From Ophiura sarsii (Eukaryota; Echinodermata; Ophiuroidea; Amphilepidida; Ophiuridae), in the NCBI GenBank assembly GCA_035610835.1, contig CM069449.1:15601963-15665962 (forward strand): a stretch of DNA of 64,000 nt, read 5' to 3'. The notes under the pieces are model-generated. The model was not told the origin of the DNA, did not search any database, and worked only from the letters and a program-made list of their open reading frames with translations. Positions 24,891 through 36,741 of the stretch are shown here, piece after piece (the first letter of the stretch is position 1; every line of letters starts with the position of its first letter). A program made the translations under genes and the position numbers.

Positions 24891-25520
24891 TGACATGTGG
24901 TTGTCGTTTTTAATATATTCCGTATGACGATTTCAGACATCTTATCATGGTTAGGGTCAGTATTCCAATTCAATGTTTTATAATTCCGTTGCATGTTTTA
25001 ACAATTCATTTCCGAAGTCCTAAACAAATAAATTAAAATAAATATACCGTTAAATCTACAAAGGCATGAATTGCCAGTATTACTTGAGATTCCTGGCCCT
25101 ATAATACCCTGAGTGTGTTTCATATACTGCTCCCATCAATACTCCATTTAACTTTGTTTACAAGGTCGCGCTTATTCCGGCCATGCGCTTATTCCTCATA
25201 TCCGTTATAATTAATTGGAACAACCTATAATAAATGCATTCTGTTGTATTAAATGCATTTGTAGGTGATCTCATTTCAGCTAAATATGCCCTATTAATTA
25301 TATATATCTCTGAGGAAAAGCTTTAAGCGTTTGCTTTGCCCTCAATCATCCCCTCCATACACCCCACCCCAATTGTTATAGCCACCATACCAAAAATTAC
25401 GGGTGGCGTGACGTCCCTCCCTCTCCCTGACACCACTCGCCAGGACAATGTTGATATTCAGTCCTCTCAACATCATATGATCTGAACGGGATTATAAAGA
25501 CGTTATTCATAATTGGCGCA

Positions 25521-25902
25521 CACTCTTATTCTTGATTAGTCAAATTTTCCGTGTCATTTCTTTTTGACACATGTTTGTGTTACACTGATCAATTTATTGG
25601 TCGTTATGCGTCTAAAATTAGTTGGAAAAATGTGTCACCTTTTTTGACACTGAAGTGTGTCAAATGGAACAAATATCCGGGTCAAAATGATCATTTGAAT
25701 AGTATTCCGATTCAGATTTAACAAATAAAATTATCATTTTGACCCGAACATTTGTTACATTTGACACACTTCAGTGTCAAAAAAATGTGACACATTTTTC
25801 CGTGTTATTTTGACTAATAAGTTGTAGTTTCCCCGCGGACTAATTTTCTGTGTCAGATTTGACCATTTCCGTGTCAAATTTGACTAATCTAGAATAAGAG
25901 TG
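25521..25902. mobile_element. Inverted-repeat element packed with TGTCAAA motifs (382 bp)
   Basis: It starts CACTCTTATTCTTGATTAGT and ends with the complement at one mismatch over 27 bp. CA borders both sides instead of TA. The interior is dense in TGTGTCAAA/TTTGACACA variants, arranged as a near-complete palindrome centred near 25710. Its first eight bases equal those of the element at 12419. Confidence 0.85.
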
Positions 25903-26463
25903 CATTTACGTCAACAGAGGGTGTGAATTCTAACTGAACATGCTCAGAGCAATATTAGTGCGCCGATAAACATTACTCTCGTAGCTCAATGTAATGAACT
26001 GGGAACTTTTACATTTTCCTAGATAGTGTCGGTTACCAGCAAACTTTTCATTTCAAACTATTGGAATATATAGTTTATATATATTCAAGTTTAAGGTCAA
26101 GGTTAAGTGTAAGGTCAACTATTGAACAGCTCAGAACTATGAAGACTTTTTTATGATTAATGCAAAGTTCACCACATTGAACAACTGCATCACTCTCGTC
26201 TCGGCTACATCTCTGGCCTCGTTTTCGAAGCACTAATTGCTCTGAACATACGCAGTTGGATAGCACGACCCTCTTTTGACGTAAATGCGTCAATTATGAA
26301 TAACTTCTATAGGTCTAAATGTCGCCAACGCCAAGAATGAAACTAAACTTGCGATAGGCCTAAATGTTGTATTGATAAGTCCGGCTTGAAACAACATGTC
26401 GAAATTGAACTATATTTGATGATACCCGGACACTGTGTCTATACGCTGTTTTTTTGTATTCAA

Positions 26464-27220
26464 TAATCACCAAAAAAATGCACAAACATGTACTACAGAC
26501 TGTAACAAAAAAAGTTATACAATCGCAATTTTATTATTAATTCAATGTTAAAATCATGCAATGTCAAAATCTCTTACACTCTGTGTTAAGTTCCGTTTTG
26601 GCTACCAGAATCATTTTATTTGGTCTTTTTATAACTACTTGCGTTTAAAAGTTATGACCAATCTACTAAGTCGTCTAGAAATCGGGTTGGGCCACTTTCA
26701 CAATAATATCATACAATATTGCTTGTATAAATTAAATGATTAGGGTATCATGCAAGGAACATTATAGAGAACAATATAATTTTTTTTTTCAAATAGTTTT
26801 GTTTCATTTGAATAAATAAATTTCCTAAAATATATAAATTATATTTGTAAAGACCTAACCTTTTTTGTAATACTTTTAACCACTTGAAACGAACCATTGT
26901 TGTCTAACAAGAGCGCTCTACTGCTATGTTCCTGGTTCGATTCCATTCATATTCATCCCAGTGATTTTACCATTAATTAACCCAAAGTGGCCCAGGTGAT
27001 TTCATGACTACTTTAGACAATTGATCATATCTCTGCTTACCGACCATCGATTGTTATGAAACAAAGCTTATTCAAAAGCTAAGAAAATTCCCCTCGCAGG
27101 CCATTAAAATTCGCAACAGAAATTCTACGGGAGATATTTTTAATATTTTTTTCAAAACTGTATAACTTTTTTTGTTACAGCCTGTATTATAGTACATGTG
27201 TGTGCATTGTTTTGGTGATT
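26464..27220. mobile_element. Mariner-like non-autonomous element with extended inverted flanks
   Basis: Core ends CAGACTGTAACAAAAAAAGT (from 26496) and the complement ending CAGCCTG (27184) match at 24 of 25 positions and are flanked by TA at 26494-26495 and 27185-27186. The complementarity continues outside the TA for another ~30 bp (AATCACCAAAAAAATGCACA on the left). Either the true ends are further out or the element sits inside a palindrome. Near 26900 is a tRNA-like piece with a B box (GGTTCGATTCC). No transposase was seen. Confidence 0.8.
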
Positions 27221-30008
27221 ATGGGGGACTATTTTTATACATGTTATATTAAGAGATTAAAGTTTGTACCATGAGGGGTGAAATTCCAAAAATACGATCT
27301 TTGCAAATTTCAGTCAGACCTTTTTTCTGCTGGGACACTTAATAATTCATAACCCATCACATTAAATGTATGCCTTGCTATTCATAGAGATAATACTACC
27401 TCAAAACCACATTTTTGTGGACATTTAAACAATTCAAATTCGCAAGATAAAGGGTTTGTCACTATTTTAGTTGAAGAAGTTTTATACTAAAGGGTGTTTG
27501 GCAAAAGCATAAGATATAAATAGCAAAGTACATAACAATAATCATATAATGATATTTACGGTAAAGAAGAGCTTCATATGGTCTACATATGATTGCAATG
27601 CTTTGTTTTCCCTGGGGTACCGATCATCTAATACAACATGAAATAACAACATTACAACACTTGTGAATATAATCAATTTAATAGACTAGACGGCTTGACA
27701 ATGTACTACGAATATGAATGACTTGAATATTTTGGTCAAGTTTATTTAATGGCACACCTAAGACAAAGAGAATATCAAAAAGCACATCTCCAAAAATAAG
27801 AACGGTTTTAGGCTGAACTAGGGTAGGTGAGCAGTTTAAGGTTAAAGTAAGCCATAGAGTAGAACAAGTATAAAATCGCCCATATATGCAAACGACACAG
27901 CATAGTGTTGATCGGGGGAAGGGATCCAAATTTAGATTAAAAAAGTCGCTTCTCGATTTCTGAAATTATGTTACACTGTTCTCTAATATTTCCATTCTAC
28001 ATTGTGTTTCATGATAACGTCACAAGTTTGCTGGATGTTAGTGACGAGGGTGGGGATAACAACGGCGGCGGAATTGTGTTTAAAAGTAGGAGCAATGATA
28101 TACCATCATGTAAGCATATCGTGCGGAGTGAGGTTCGGGGACCGCTTCAGGACCGCGAGAATTTGTAATATGCTCTCTGAGGGGCGTTTCTAAGCCATTT
28201 CAGACTTTATTAACCCGTATATAGTTTTCATTAAATTTCAACATTTGTTGTCAGAAATCCATTTGTTTGCTATATAATGACCGCTTGAAATTGCGTTCAG
28301 GTGGGTGTCAATAGACCAATGTGTGCGAGTAACGGCATATGGGCCCACTACTGTTTGAAAAGGTGCTCGCTGAGGGCATTTCTAGTACGTTTATTGTCCT
28401 TACATTCCATGATATCTTAGGGGGTTTGATACACATAATCATACGATCTACTCCTGGTTCTATCTTTCATTCTCTGCAATTCTTCTCCGGTTGCCTAAAG
28501 TTGTTTTTTATTCTCTTTTCCCCACCTTTAACTCCGCGTTTTATTTGTTTAATACTGTAAACACACCCCCACCCGCGTTTCACACTCAAATCAACTTGCT
28601 CCGCCATCAATAACACATTCAATCCATAACATAGTCCGTCTTCGTGTGAAGTGAATACTACCATAGATAATCGATACAGGGATGGTTAAGTGGGTGTTTT
28701 GTTTGAAGCTATGTGGTCACAGGTCACTAATAGGTATACAACTAAGGTGGGGCCGTTTCAAAAATCCTTAAAATCGTGATACGTGTCTCTATTTTAAATA
28801 GAAGTTGTCAAAAGAACATAACATCTTTGGTATCATATTAAAGACAATTTATCCAGCTACCGAATAAAAAAATATTAAAGCCACATGTTTAGCATCAGTG
28901 AAGTTATCAATCTAAACGTCGAGTGAGTCAAGGGTGGGGCCAGTGGATGTGGCGCCCATAGGTTTCTACACAAAATAGCGGAAAACTAGAACTTTTGAAA
29001 TTGATGCCATTTTAAAAGTATACATAGGAAAGTTTTCAAATTTCTCATATGTGTTAATACCATGTGCATGCTACTATGAATAATAATATTGAATTGTTAT
29101 CTAGACATTCTCTACTAGAATATGATGTTCAATTCAGGGAGTGTTTTAATGTAAAAAATACACAGTTTTATTCATTTTATTGATTAAACAATGGCCAAAT
29201 CGCAGTCTCTCTATTTCATTTGTGTGACTCTTCGGTCCTTTTCTACCCTGGGTAGTAAAACATTTAACTAAAATAGCCAGAAGTGTTTCTTCACAGAATT
29301 GTTCATAGATTCATGAAAAAAATGCTATTTAGACCTATTTTGGACCACCCTGTATTCAAAATAAAAGGAACTTTAACGATATTCATGTAGTTCATTTTGA
29401 TAACCATTTTCTTTTGAATTAAATAGTCCATGCCAACTAAATTTCATAGAATATAATATACAAACCTTAATTGTATGCACTTTTCATCTGTAAGCACATA
29501 CAGCGAGTCCGCGACAACAATACTCGATCGATTTTAACAAACAAGGTGTCAAAATCACCGTAATTAAATTTTCCGTCTCCTGGTGTTTCCATTTTTAGAA
29601 TATGAGTAACAATTTTAAAATTATAGGTGCTTTTACAACAGCCGAGTTATCAGCTCCACACAACATTTCAATAGAGCTTATCCGGGAGATAATCATCCCT
29701 CTCATTGATGATCTATGCTACTACCAACATGCAATATTGACTACCTTTATAGTGTTTCTGACAACAACAAAAGTGTATAGGCCTAGGTTTGGATTGGACC
29801 AAGCCTACTATAAAACTAACATAACCTTGATGGAAGATAAGCTTTTGTAAACCAAGGCAAGTCTAATATGCGATACCTTCGTTAAAAGCTCAATTGCTAA
29901 AATATCATGCTAGTCATACATGGTTTGTGTGACGTGCTCATTTGTACACGCGCGACTATCATTTGCCCTTGCTTACTTGCTTAACTCGGGTGGTGTCCTC
30001 GATCTACG
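27221..30008. other. AT-rich intergenic stretch upstream of a putative secreted-peptide gene
   Basis: No exon is supported. CCACCCTGTA at about 29346 resembles a mariner right end without a partner. Confidence 0.5.
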
Positions 30009-30081
30009 ATGGCTCTCCACACTTTTCGGTCCTTCATTGCTGTCTTTATTTTACTTATCTCCAATCCTGTATCTTGCTTGA
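30009..30081 (+). CDS. Putative first coding exon: signal peptide of a secreted protein
   Basis: ATG at 30009 opens 24 codons reading MALHTFRSFIAVFILLIS then NPVSCL, ending in phase 1 at a perfect donor GTAAGT (30082). The peptide has a short polar N-terminus, a hydrophobic core (FIAVFILLI) and a plausible signal-peptidase site after VSC. Without splicing the frame would run only into intron-like sequence. The only downstream exon I can pair with it is at 35900, whose required phase fits. The protein family is not recognised. A chance signal-like open frame remains possible. Confidence 0.5.
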
Positions 30082-30087
30082 GTAAGT

Positions 30088-31440
30088 CAATTTGCCCTTA
30101 TCTACGTGTTATTACGCGTTGAAATCATTAGCCAAAAATGTTAATAGAGTTCACCATTAAAATCTGAATAATAATAACAGTCCCCGGGGTGTGCTTGACC
30201 GACATGAAAGATTTGCTGGAACGCTGCAAGCATTTTCCATAAAATGGGGGTCTCTTGAAATATACCTCTACCAGCCTCTATTGATAAAAACAAAGTCGAG
30301 TTTCGATAAACATCGCTAGTGCCGTTGATGTGAATTGATGTGAATTGGCTTAGAATTTTACCTTAAATTTCAAGAGAATATTGCATTTGTACAAAATTCT
30401 AAACGAATGGCAAGATAGATGAGAAAGAGTAGATAAGAACAAGCACAAAGAAGCGTGTGTTTGAGCTCTGGTATGCGATACAAAATTACTACAAAAAAAA
30501 ATCATATTTAGAAGGAGTCATACTTTATAGGATGGGGACTTATAGTGAACCATGCGAAATACCCTATGATGAATAATACCAACTGATGAAAAAAACCCAA
30601 TAAGTATGTTTTGTTATACTACCCCCCCACGGAATTTTTTGCATTGCCTATTTGTTCATGGCCTAAGAGTGTATGTATAATATATTAAGTACATTTTGTT
30701 GTATAATAAAACTGATATTATTCAATGCAGACCTACATGGTTCATCTTTGGGTTAAGGGGTGCATTTTAATTATTTATGAATGGCTCTTAAATTGATGTA
30801 GGAATTGACTATCTGTTGGTCCATCACACTCATTTACATCTTTTGATAACAATTACAGGGTGTGTCAAAAAAGAGTCCCATGTGAAACATGACTTTGTTG
30901 GGGGCATGAAAAATATGAGAATTGTTCGCGAAATACTAATAATCAAGTTCAGCAATCTTTAATGTGCCATAAGAATTTATTCTATCAATTTTGGACCTTC
31001 CGTTATCACATTATGCAAAATCTACGCGGGCATGTTCAAATAAATGAATTAGCTTTGGCCTTGACCACTTTTCATGTAAAGAGAGCTCTTTTATTACAAT
31101 CGTCAATCAGTGTGTCATTGAACATAATCAATGAAATCATTAATAATCTACTTATACTAAATGTTGGTAGTTGAATTGAACAGAAAAACACCTTTTCATT
31201 CATATTATCCACGACATAACATAAATTATTTGAGTTTTTGACGGTATTTTAAACAATATATTGACATATCCTATAATCATCATTGGAATCACAACGGCAG
31301 AACAATTGTTTTTTTTTTTTTTAATTGAAGTTATGTTCTTGTTCAAAAGTTAGGTAGTGAAATTCAATGGGATACAGTGTATTTGATGGAAGACTGATAG
31401 GGCTCACCAACGGGTTTTTTTTAAAACAAATACTTTGCCC
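30088..31440. other. Putative intron, no further exon seen
   Basis: AT-rich. TACAGGGTGTGTCAAAAAAG at about 30855 looks like one end of a mariner-type element, but no matching opposite end was located. Confidence 0.4.
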
Positions 31441-33330
31441 ATTAAACACTTTAGATTGATGTGTTCAAAATACTTAACTTTACATTAAAGACTTTAGGTT
31501 GATGTGTTCAAAATACCTTACTAAAGACTATGATTATGTTCAAAATGCCTGTGTTCGAAATACCTAACTGCACATTAAAGACTTTAGATTGATGTGCTCA
31601 AATTGCCTTAATTTACATTAAAGACTTCAGATTGATGTGTTCGAAATGCCTAACTTTATATTAAAGACTTTAGATTGATGATGTGTTCGAAATGCCTAAC
31701 TTTACATTAAAGACTTTAGATTGATGTGTTCAAAATGCTTAACAGTACATAGAGACTTTAGATTGATGTGTTCGAAATGCCTAACTTTACATTAAAGACT
31801 TTAGATTGATGATGTGTTCGAAATGCCTAACTTTACATTAAAGACTTTAGATTGATGTGTTCAAAATGCTTAACAGTACATAGAGACTTTAGATTGATGT
31901 GTTCGAAATGCCTAACTTTATATTAAAGACTTTAGATTGATGATGTGTTCGAAATGCCTAACTTTACATTAAAGACTTTAGATTGATGTGTTCAAAATGC
32001 TTAACAGTACATAGAGACTTTAGATTGATGTGTTCGAAATGCCTAACTTTAGCCTATATTAAAGACTTTAGATTGATGATGTGTTCGAAATGCCTAACTT
32101 TACATTAAAGACTTTAGATTGATGTGTTCAAAATGCTTAACAGTACATAGAGACTTTAGATTGATGTGTTCGAAATGCCTAACTTTAGCCTATATTAAAG
32201 ACTTTAGATTGATGATGTGTTCGAAATGCCTAACTTTACATTAAATACTTTAGATTGATGTGTTCAAAATGCTTAACAGTACATAGAGACTTTAGATTGA
32301 TGTGTTCGAAATGCCTAACTTTATATTAAAGACTTTAGATTGATGATGTGTTCGAAATGCCTAACTTAACATTAAAGACTTTAGATTGATTGATGTGTTC
32401 AAAATGCTTAACAGTACATAGAGACTTTAGATTGATGTGTTCGAAATGCCTAACTTTATATTAAAGACTTTAGATTGATGATGTGTTCGAAATGCCTAAC
32501 TTTACATTAAAGACTTTAGATTGATGTGTTCAAAATGCTTAACAGTACACAGAGACTTTAGATTGATGTGTTCGAAATGCCTAAGTTTATATTTAAAACT
32601 TTAGACTGATGTGTTCAAAAACCTAACTTTACATTAAAGACATTAGACTGATGTGTTCAAAATGCCTAACTTTACATTATCCATTTTAGATTGATGAGTT
32701 CAAAATGTCTAAATTTATGTCTTCAAAATGCCTAGCTTTATATTTATTTAGAGACTTGAGATTTATGTGTTCAAAATGGCTTACTTTACATTAAAGACTT
32801 TAGATTGATGAGTTCGAAATGTTTAACTTTACGTTATATATTTTAGATTGATGAGTTCAAAATGTCTAATTTAAATTAAGTGTTCAAAATGCCTAACTTT
32901 ACATTAAAGACTTTAGACTGATGATGGGTTCAAAATGCCTAACTTCACATTAGTTGATGAGTTCAAACTGCCTAACTTTATATAAGTGTTAGACTGATAT
33001 TTTTCCATTATGCCCACATTTAATTAAAAGCTACATTACAATAAAGACTTGTATTCTAAATTCTTAACAAAACATGAAAAGGTTGGTGTTGTTCCAAATA
33101 CCAAGTTTTACATTAAAAGCTATGGAATGGCGTTTATCAAATAACTAACATTACATTTAACTGGTGTTATTCCAAATCCCTCACTCTACATTGAAAGGTA
33201 GGCCTATTTATTGGCGCATGTATGTATTAACTTGTCCAATACCGAAAAAGACATTAAGACTATTTCCCTATTTTGTACCCAATAACTGACTTTTGATTGG
33301 TGTTGTTCTAAATGCGTAACTTATAAAAGC
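31440..33330 (+). repeat. Satellite with 131-bp higher-order unit
   Basis: The basic monomer is about 42-46 bp (AAAGACTTTAGATTGATGTG then TTCAAAATGCCTAACTTTACAT). In the core three monomer types alternate: one with GATGATGTG, one ending AACAGTACAT, one with ATAGAGACTTTAG. The GATGATGTG monomer starts at 31677, 31808, 31939, 32075, 32211, 32342 and 32477, giving spacings of 131, 131, 136, 136, 131 and 135. The 136 spacings share an inserted AGCCT. Both edges decay into diverged monomers. Confidence 0.95.
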
Positions 33331-34168
33331 TATTGACTGATCTAGATGAGTTTCTCTTTGTCTCTTTTCAGGAGTAGAGTCTTTCTTGATCAGAGTCTAT
33401 TGAGAACTCTTTTGTGCAATGTCTGCTGGAGTGTATGCCTTAATATCTTGGTCCAATACTCACCAAGGTTGTTCAAGAGAGCATTGACTGTGATCTGTGG
33501 ATTGTTGTTGGCCTTTCACCATACTTTTCTTGTCCAACAAGGGGACACCGGTGGCTTCCGACCGTGTCTTCAAGATTTTTGACTGAGTTGAACGTCTTGT
33601 TCTTCCTAATTACGCTTTGTATGGTGGAATCTGGCACTTGGAATTGCTTCGAAATAGCTTTGAATACTTTCCCCTATAATTTGTGAGCATTCACAATATG
33701 CACACACAAAAGTCCTCACTGAGTTCTTTGGTCTTCTTCGCCATGCTGACAAAGAGCTAGAGTGTTGTCCTATAATATCCCTCACTGCACATTCAACAGG
33801 ACACATTTGTAATGCATCCATATTGTTTGCACACATCATGGAATAATTGCATATCAATATAAAGCCTATCACACAATATAAAGAACGTTTGGAATGTCAA
33901 CAATAATGTGTATTATCACAAAAAATGGCCTCAATCCTGAGACTTGGTATGGGGTATGAATAATTTTGGACAGGCATAAAAACACACTTCTTGTTCAACT
34001 CTATTGTTATGCAAAAAATGTTGAGCCCAAATGTATTGATTTGTACTTGCAAAATAACTGTCTTTTGTGTAAAGCGAAAGTTCCACTACTATAGCTGGTA
34101 TAGATATGAGAAAAATACAAAATGCTAATATTTTTTAAAGGGTATGACTAATTGTGGGCTTAACTGTA
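33330..34168 (-). mobile_element. Broken Tc1-like transposon with IR/DR right end
   Basis: On the minus strand an ATG at 33744 starts a transposase-like N-terminus (MAKKTKELSEDF). In another frame follows GKVFKAISKQFQVPDSTIQS, the helix-turn-helix region of Tc1 transposases, then degraded sequence to about 33340. Stops and frame changes break it, and the DDE catalytic half is missing because the element is cut off at the satellite edge. Beyond the N-terminal end lie two related motifs: GGTATGAATAATTTTGGACA (33953) and GGTATGACTAATTGTGGGCT (34141, ending TAACTGTA). This is the double-site arrangement of IR/DR Tc1 elements. Confidence 0.8.
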
Positions 34169-35193
34169 AATATTATGAGCGAGAGATTCGGAAGTCCTTT
34201 CTTACAACACCACATTGGATCCATTCGTAATACACAAGCGTACTTATTTATATTCGAGAGATGTTGCAAAATACCGGTATTGCTGTTTTTTCGTAAATTC
34301 GATCCAGGAAGAGGGCCGTAAAATTACTCGCGTGTGCCACCGAGTAATGCTCAGGATTGAGTCGGCCATAATATGAGGCCATTCACACTAGAATACAGAC
34401 CATCCGTGTTGGGATTAGCGGCCATCTTGGAGGTAACACTATACTCTATTCAAGCAAATTTTGGTTAAAATTCACATCATTAATTGTAATCTTAACATTT
34501 CAAGAAAGTTTTTTACTAATTTCGAGATCATTCACCAGGTTGTATTTAATGAGACGGATTGTGGGTCCGAATCGTGTGTTGGGAGCTATCCAAAAACGGA
34601 AGGTCTCTATTGTAGTGTCAATACCCAATTAGAGATCGGCTTAATAAGTGATTCATGTATTGTATATTGCATGAAAGGTCTATCTATTCTTTCATCAAGC
34701 TGTAACACAAGTGTCTCAATAAAGTTTACAATTCCCACCATAAGTGCGCACACATATGGGATATGACTACCAGTGATCTAGAAGCGGCAAGCAAATATGC
34801 CTTTTTAGTAAGGAGGGATATATTTGGAATGTGTAAATTCAATAGAAGAGGGCGTACTTCCGTGTGGGTAAAACCTAGGAAATACAAAGAATGTGCAGTT
34901 AGGTTAGCAACGTTCACCATACTAAAGGCTTTGGAATTTTCTACGTATGTGTATCCAAACATAACTTGTAAAGTAAATTGTCGCCCCCTAGAGTTCAATA
35001 TAAGATAATGCTACGCAGTGTGGCTATTTTTAAATCAAAATATGTATGCAACTGATTAGGGGAATGGGGGGGGGGGGGGGGGGGAGTGATACTGAGCAGG
35101 GCATAAAAGTAACTTACAATGAAGCTTTGAGTAAAATGTAGCCTACTTTGAAACTATATTATGAGCAAGCTTATAAATAAGTTTACTTTGATT
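34169..35193. other. No gene recognised; contains a 19-G run
   Basis: Overlapping short open frames on both strands (34461-35008) lack domains and splice context. A 19-G homopolymer occupies 35066-35084. Confidence 0.5.
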
Positions 35194-35326
35194 CCATGCA
35201 TGGGCAATATCATGTTACGTGCCCCGTAATGGTACACGCCAACGGAATAAGCTGTAACATGTTATGGCGTTGATTCCGTATGACGTCACAAACGGGTAAG
35301 CCAAACATGATATTGCCCATGCATGG
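35194..35326. repeat. Inverted repeat, 21-bp perfect arms
   Basis: CCATGCATGGGCAATATCATG at 35194-35214 pairs perfectly with 35306-35326. The spacer is 91 bp. Probably a small foldback element. Confidence 0.85.
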
Positions 35327-35494
35327 ATGATGGATGAAGTAGGCCACAGTGCATGTACTCAGTAACAAAAAACTACCTAGACATTCAATAAAACAAGAAT
35401 TTCTTTCAAAAGGATGACTGCTGTCCTGACAAGTATTTATTTTAAAAAGGATGGTAGCTATCCTCACAAAATGTAATATTGCTATGTTAATTTT

Positions 35495-35513
35495 GCTATC
35501 TTCAGTAGATAGC
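35495..35513. repeat. Palindrome GCTATCTTCAGTAGATAGC
   Basis: A 7-bp stem with a TCAGT loop. The identical 19-mer occurs once in each of the eight copies of the array that starts at 41218 (for example 41653-41671). Flanking bases differ. Confidence 0.8.
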
Positions 35514-35899
35514 AGGTATCCATGCATGACAATTTCCACTCATAAATAATTATAAAACATGGAAATATCATTAAAAAGGTCTTAAATTGTTCCAAATGAT
35601 TCAAGGAAACTATTCTAGTATATTTCAAGTACATTCATCACAATATCAATTTCCTTAAGGGTGCACTACACTAAATGGGGTATCCCCTACCCTTAAGGGC
35701 GGTGTTTAAACTAGAATCGGAAAATATGCATGGCAAAATCCTAAATTTAAAAGACTTGACAGTAATACAATTGCGTAAATGCCTAGGATTTTGGATTAAT
35801 TATGATTAATGGGACATCACCTACATGCACCCTGATTATAAACTGTGAATATCATCTAGGTAAATGTTGACAGATCTTTCTAATTTGTGCTTTTTACAG

Positions 35900-35988
35900 G
35901 AAACATTGGTGATTACGGCGACATTTCCAAGTTTGTCCGAGATGCAGTCGGCTCCATATGGGCGTATTTTGGAAAATCGAGCAGGTGA
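35900..35988 (+). CDS. Putative second exon of the secreted-peptide gene
   Basis: A strong acceptor (GTGCTTTTTACAG) precedes 35900. Joined in phase 1 to 30081, the split codon gives Arg and the frame continues NIGDYGDISKFVRDAVGSIW and then AYFGKSSR. It then either stops at TGA 35986-35988, giving a 53-residue secreted peptide, or splices at the donor after 35984 (GTGAAC, phase 2). The segment has a spaced hydrophobic pattern typical of a folded or amphipathic stretch. No known domain is recognised, and GKSS is not a classic amidation/dibasic site. The implied 5.8-kb intron holds the 31.4-33.3 kb satellite and the Tc1 remnant. Confidence 0.5.
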
Positions 35989-36619
35989 ACCTACCTATTT
36001 TTTGGACTTTTTGGTGAAAAAATGTGATCATCTTTAAGAAAAAATAACTCTACAAGGTCCAATTTCGCAATTTAGTGTTCTAAAACAGGGGTTTATATCA
36101 GTGTTTTGTACATATCCCTATGGAGCTCTATTTAGTAGTGTGACCCCTAAATGTTTGGGTCAATTTTCAGTTTGATGGCGCCCCTCCCCCATCGGGTCGA
36201 GACATACTGTCTATATGTTGTCGAAGTCAAGTTTACTGTAGATCACAATATGCAACATACGTACTATCATGACTATAGAAATAAGTGTAGGCCTACCCAC
36301 ATGACCAAAGGAAACAAATTATGCGTTTTAATCCAGCAAACTTGTACACAAACAATCGGGATTTGAACAGAACATCTGGTATGGGAAACTATAAGCCTTC
36401 TTTCTTGGTTCGTTTCCACCAATTGTAATGAGGTTTTTTTTAAATATTTCACTTAGACGGTGGTAGCGTGAAATAGACCCCGATTTATGACGGATAAGAA
36501 GTATACTGGAGAACAGAAAATATAGACTCATAAATCAGATTTTATTTCAAATTATAAGAGCAGATCTGAGTGTCTGAAAAGAATACAATAGGAGGAGCGA
36601 ATGTGCTTGCTCCTGCCTT

Positions 36620-36741
36620 GTCTTCTTCGTAGAACTTTTTCCCCTTTCCTTGTCACTCATGAACAACACTTTTCTGGCTGCTTAGCGTTGCAGGCCAGTA
36701 GAGAGTGTTGTTCTTATAGGAAAAAAGGTCTACGAAGAAGA
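36620..36741. repeat. ~122-nt imperfect hairpin
   Basis: The outer stem TCTTCTTCGTAGAACTTTTT pairs with AAAAAAGGTCTACGAAGAAG. The inner stem GAACAACACTTTTCTGGC pairs with GCCAGTAGAGAGTGTTGTTC. The two stems stack into one imperfect fold. It may be a hairpin RNA precursor or a foldback remnant. Confidence 0.7.

Larger units (their letters stand above)
22880..24900 (+). repeat. Segmental duplication, copy 2 (filled-site copy)
   Basis: Colinear with 18040-19090 but about twice as long. It carries the TTAA element at 23045-23437, and internal blocks (TTAATAGGGC, TTCATTCAACGTTTTATTTCC) appear twice, at about 23560 and 23800-24010. This suggests a secondary internal duplication. Confidence 0.7.

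Noticed and set aside
31440..33330. Satellite as a CRISPR array
   Set aside because: No unique spacers. The whole monomer is repeated, and the window is eukaryotic.
34461..35008. Two overlapping 80-100 codon frames on the plus strand and one on the minus strand
   Set aside because: No domain, no consistent splice sites, and mutually overlapping frames.
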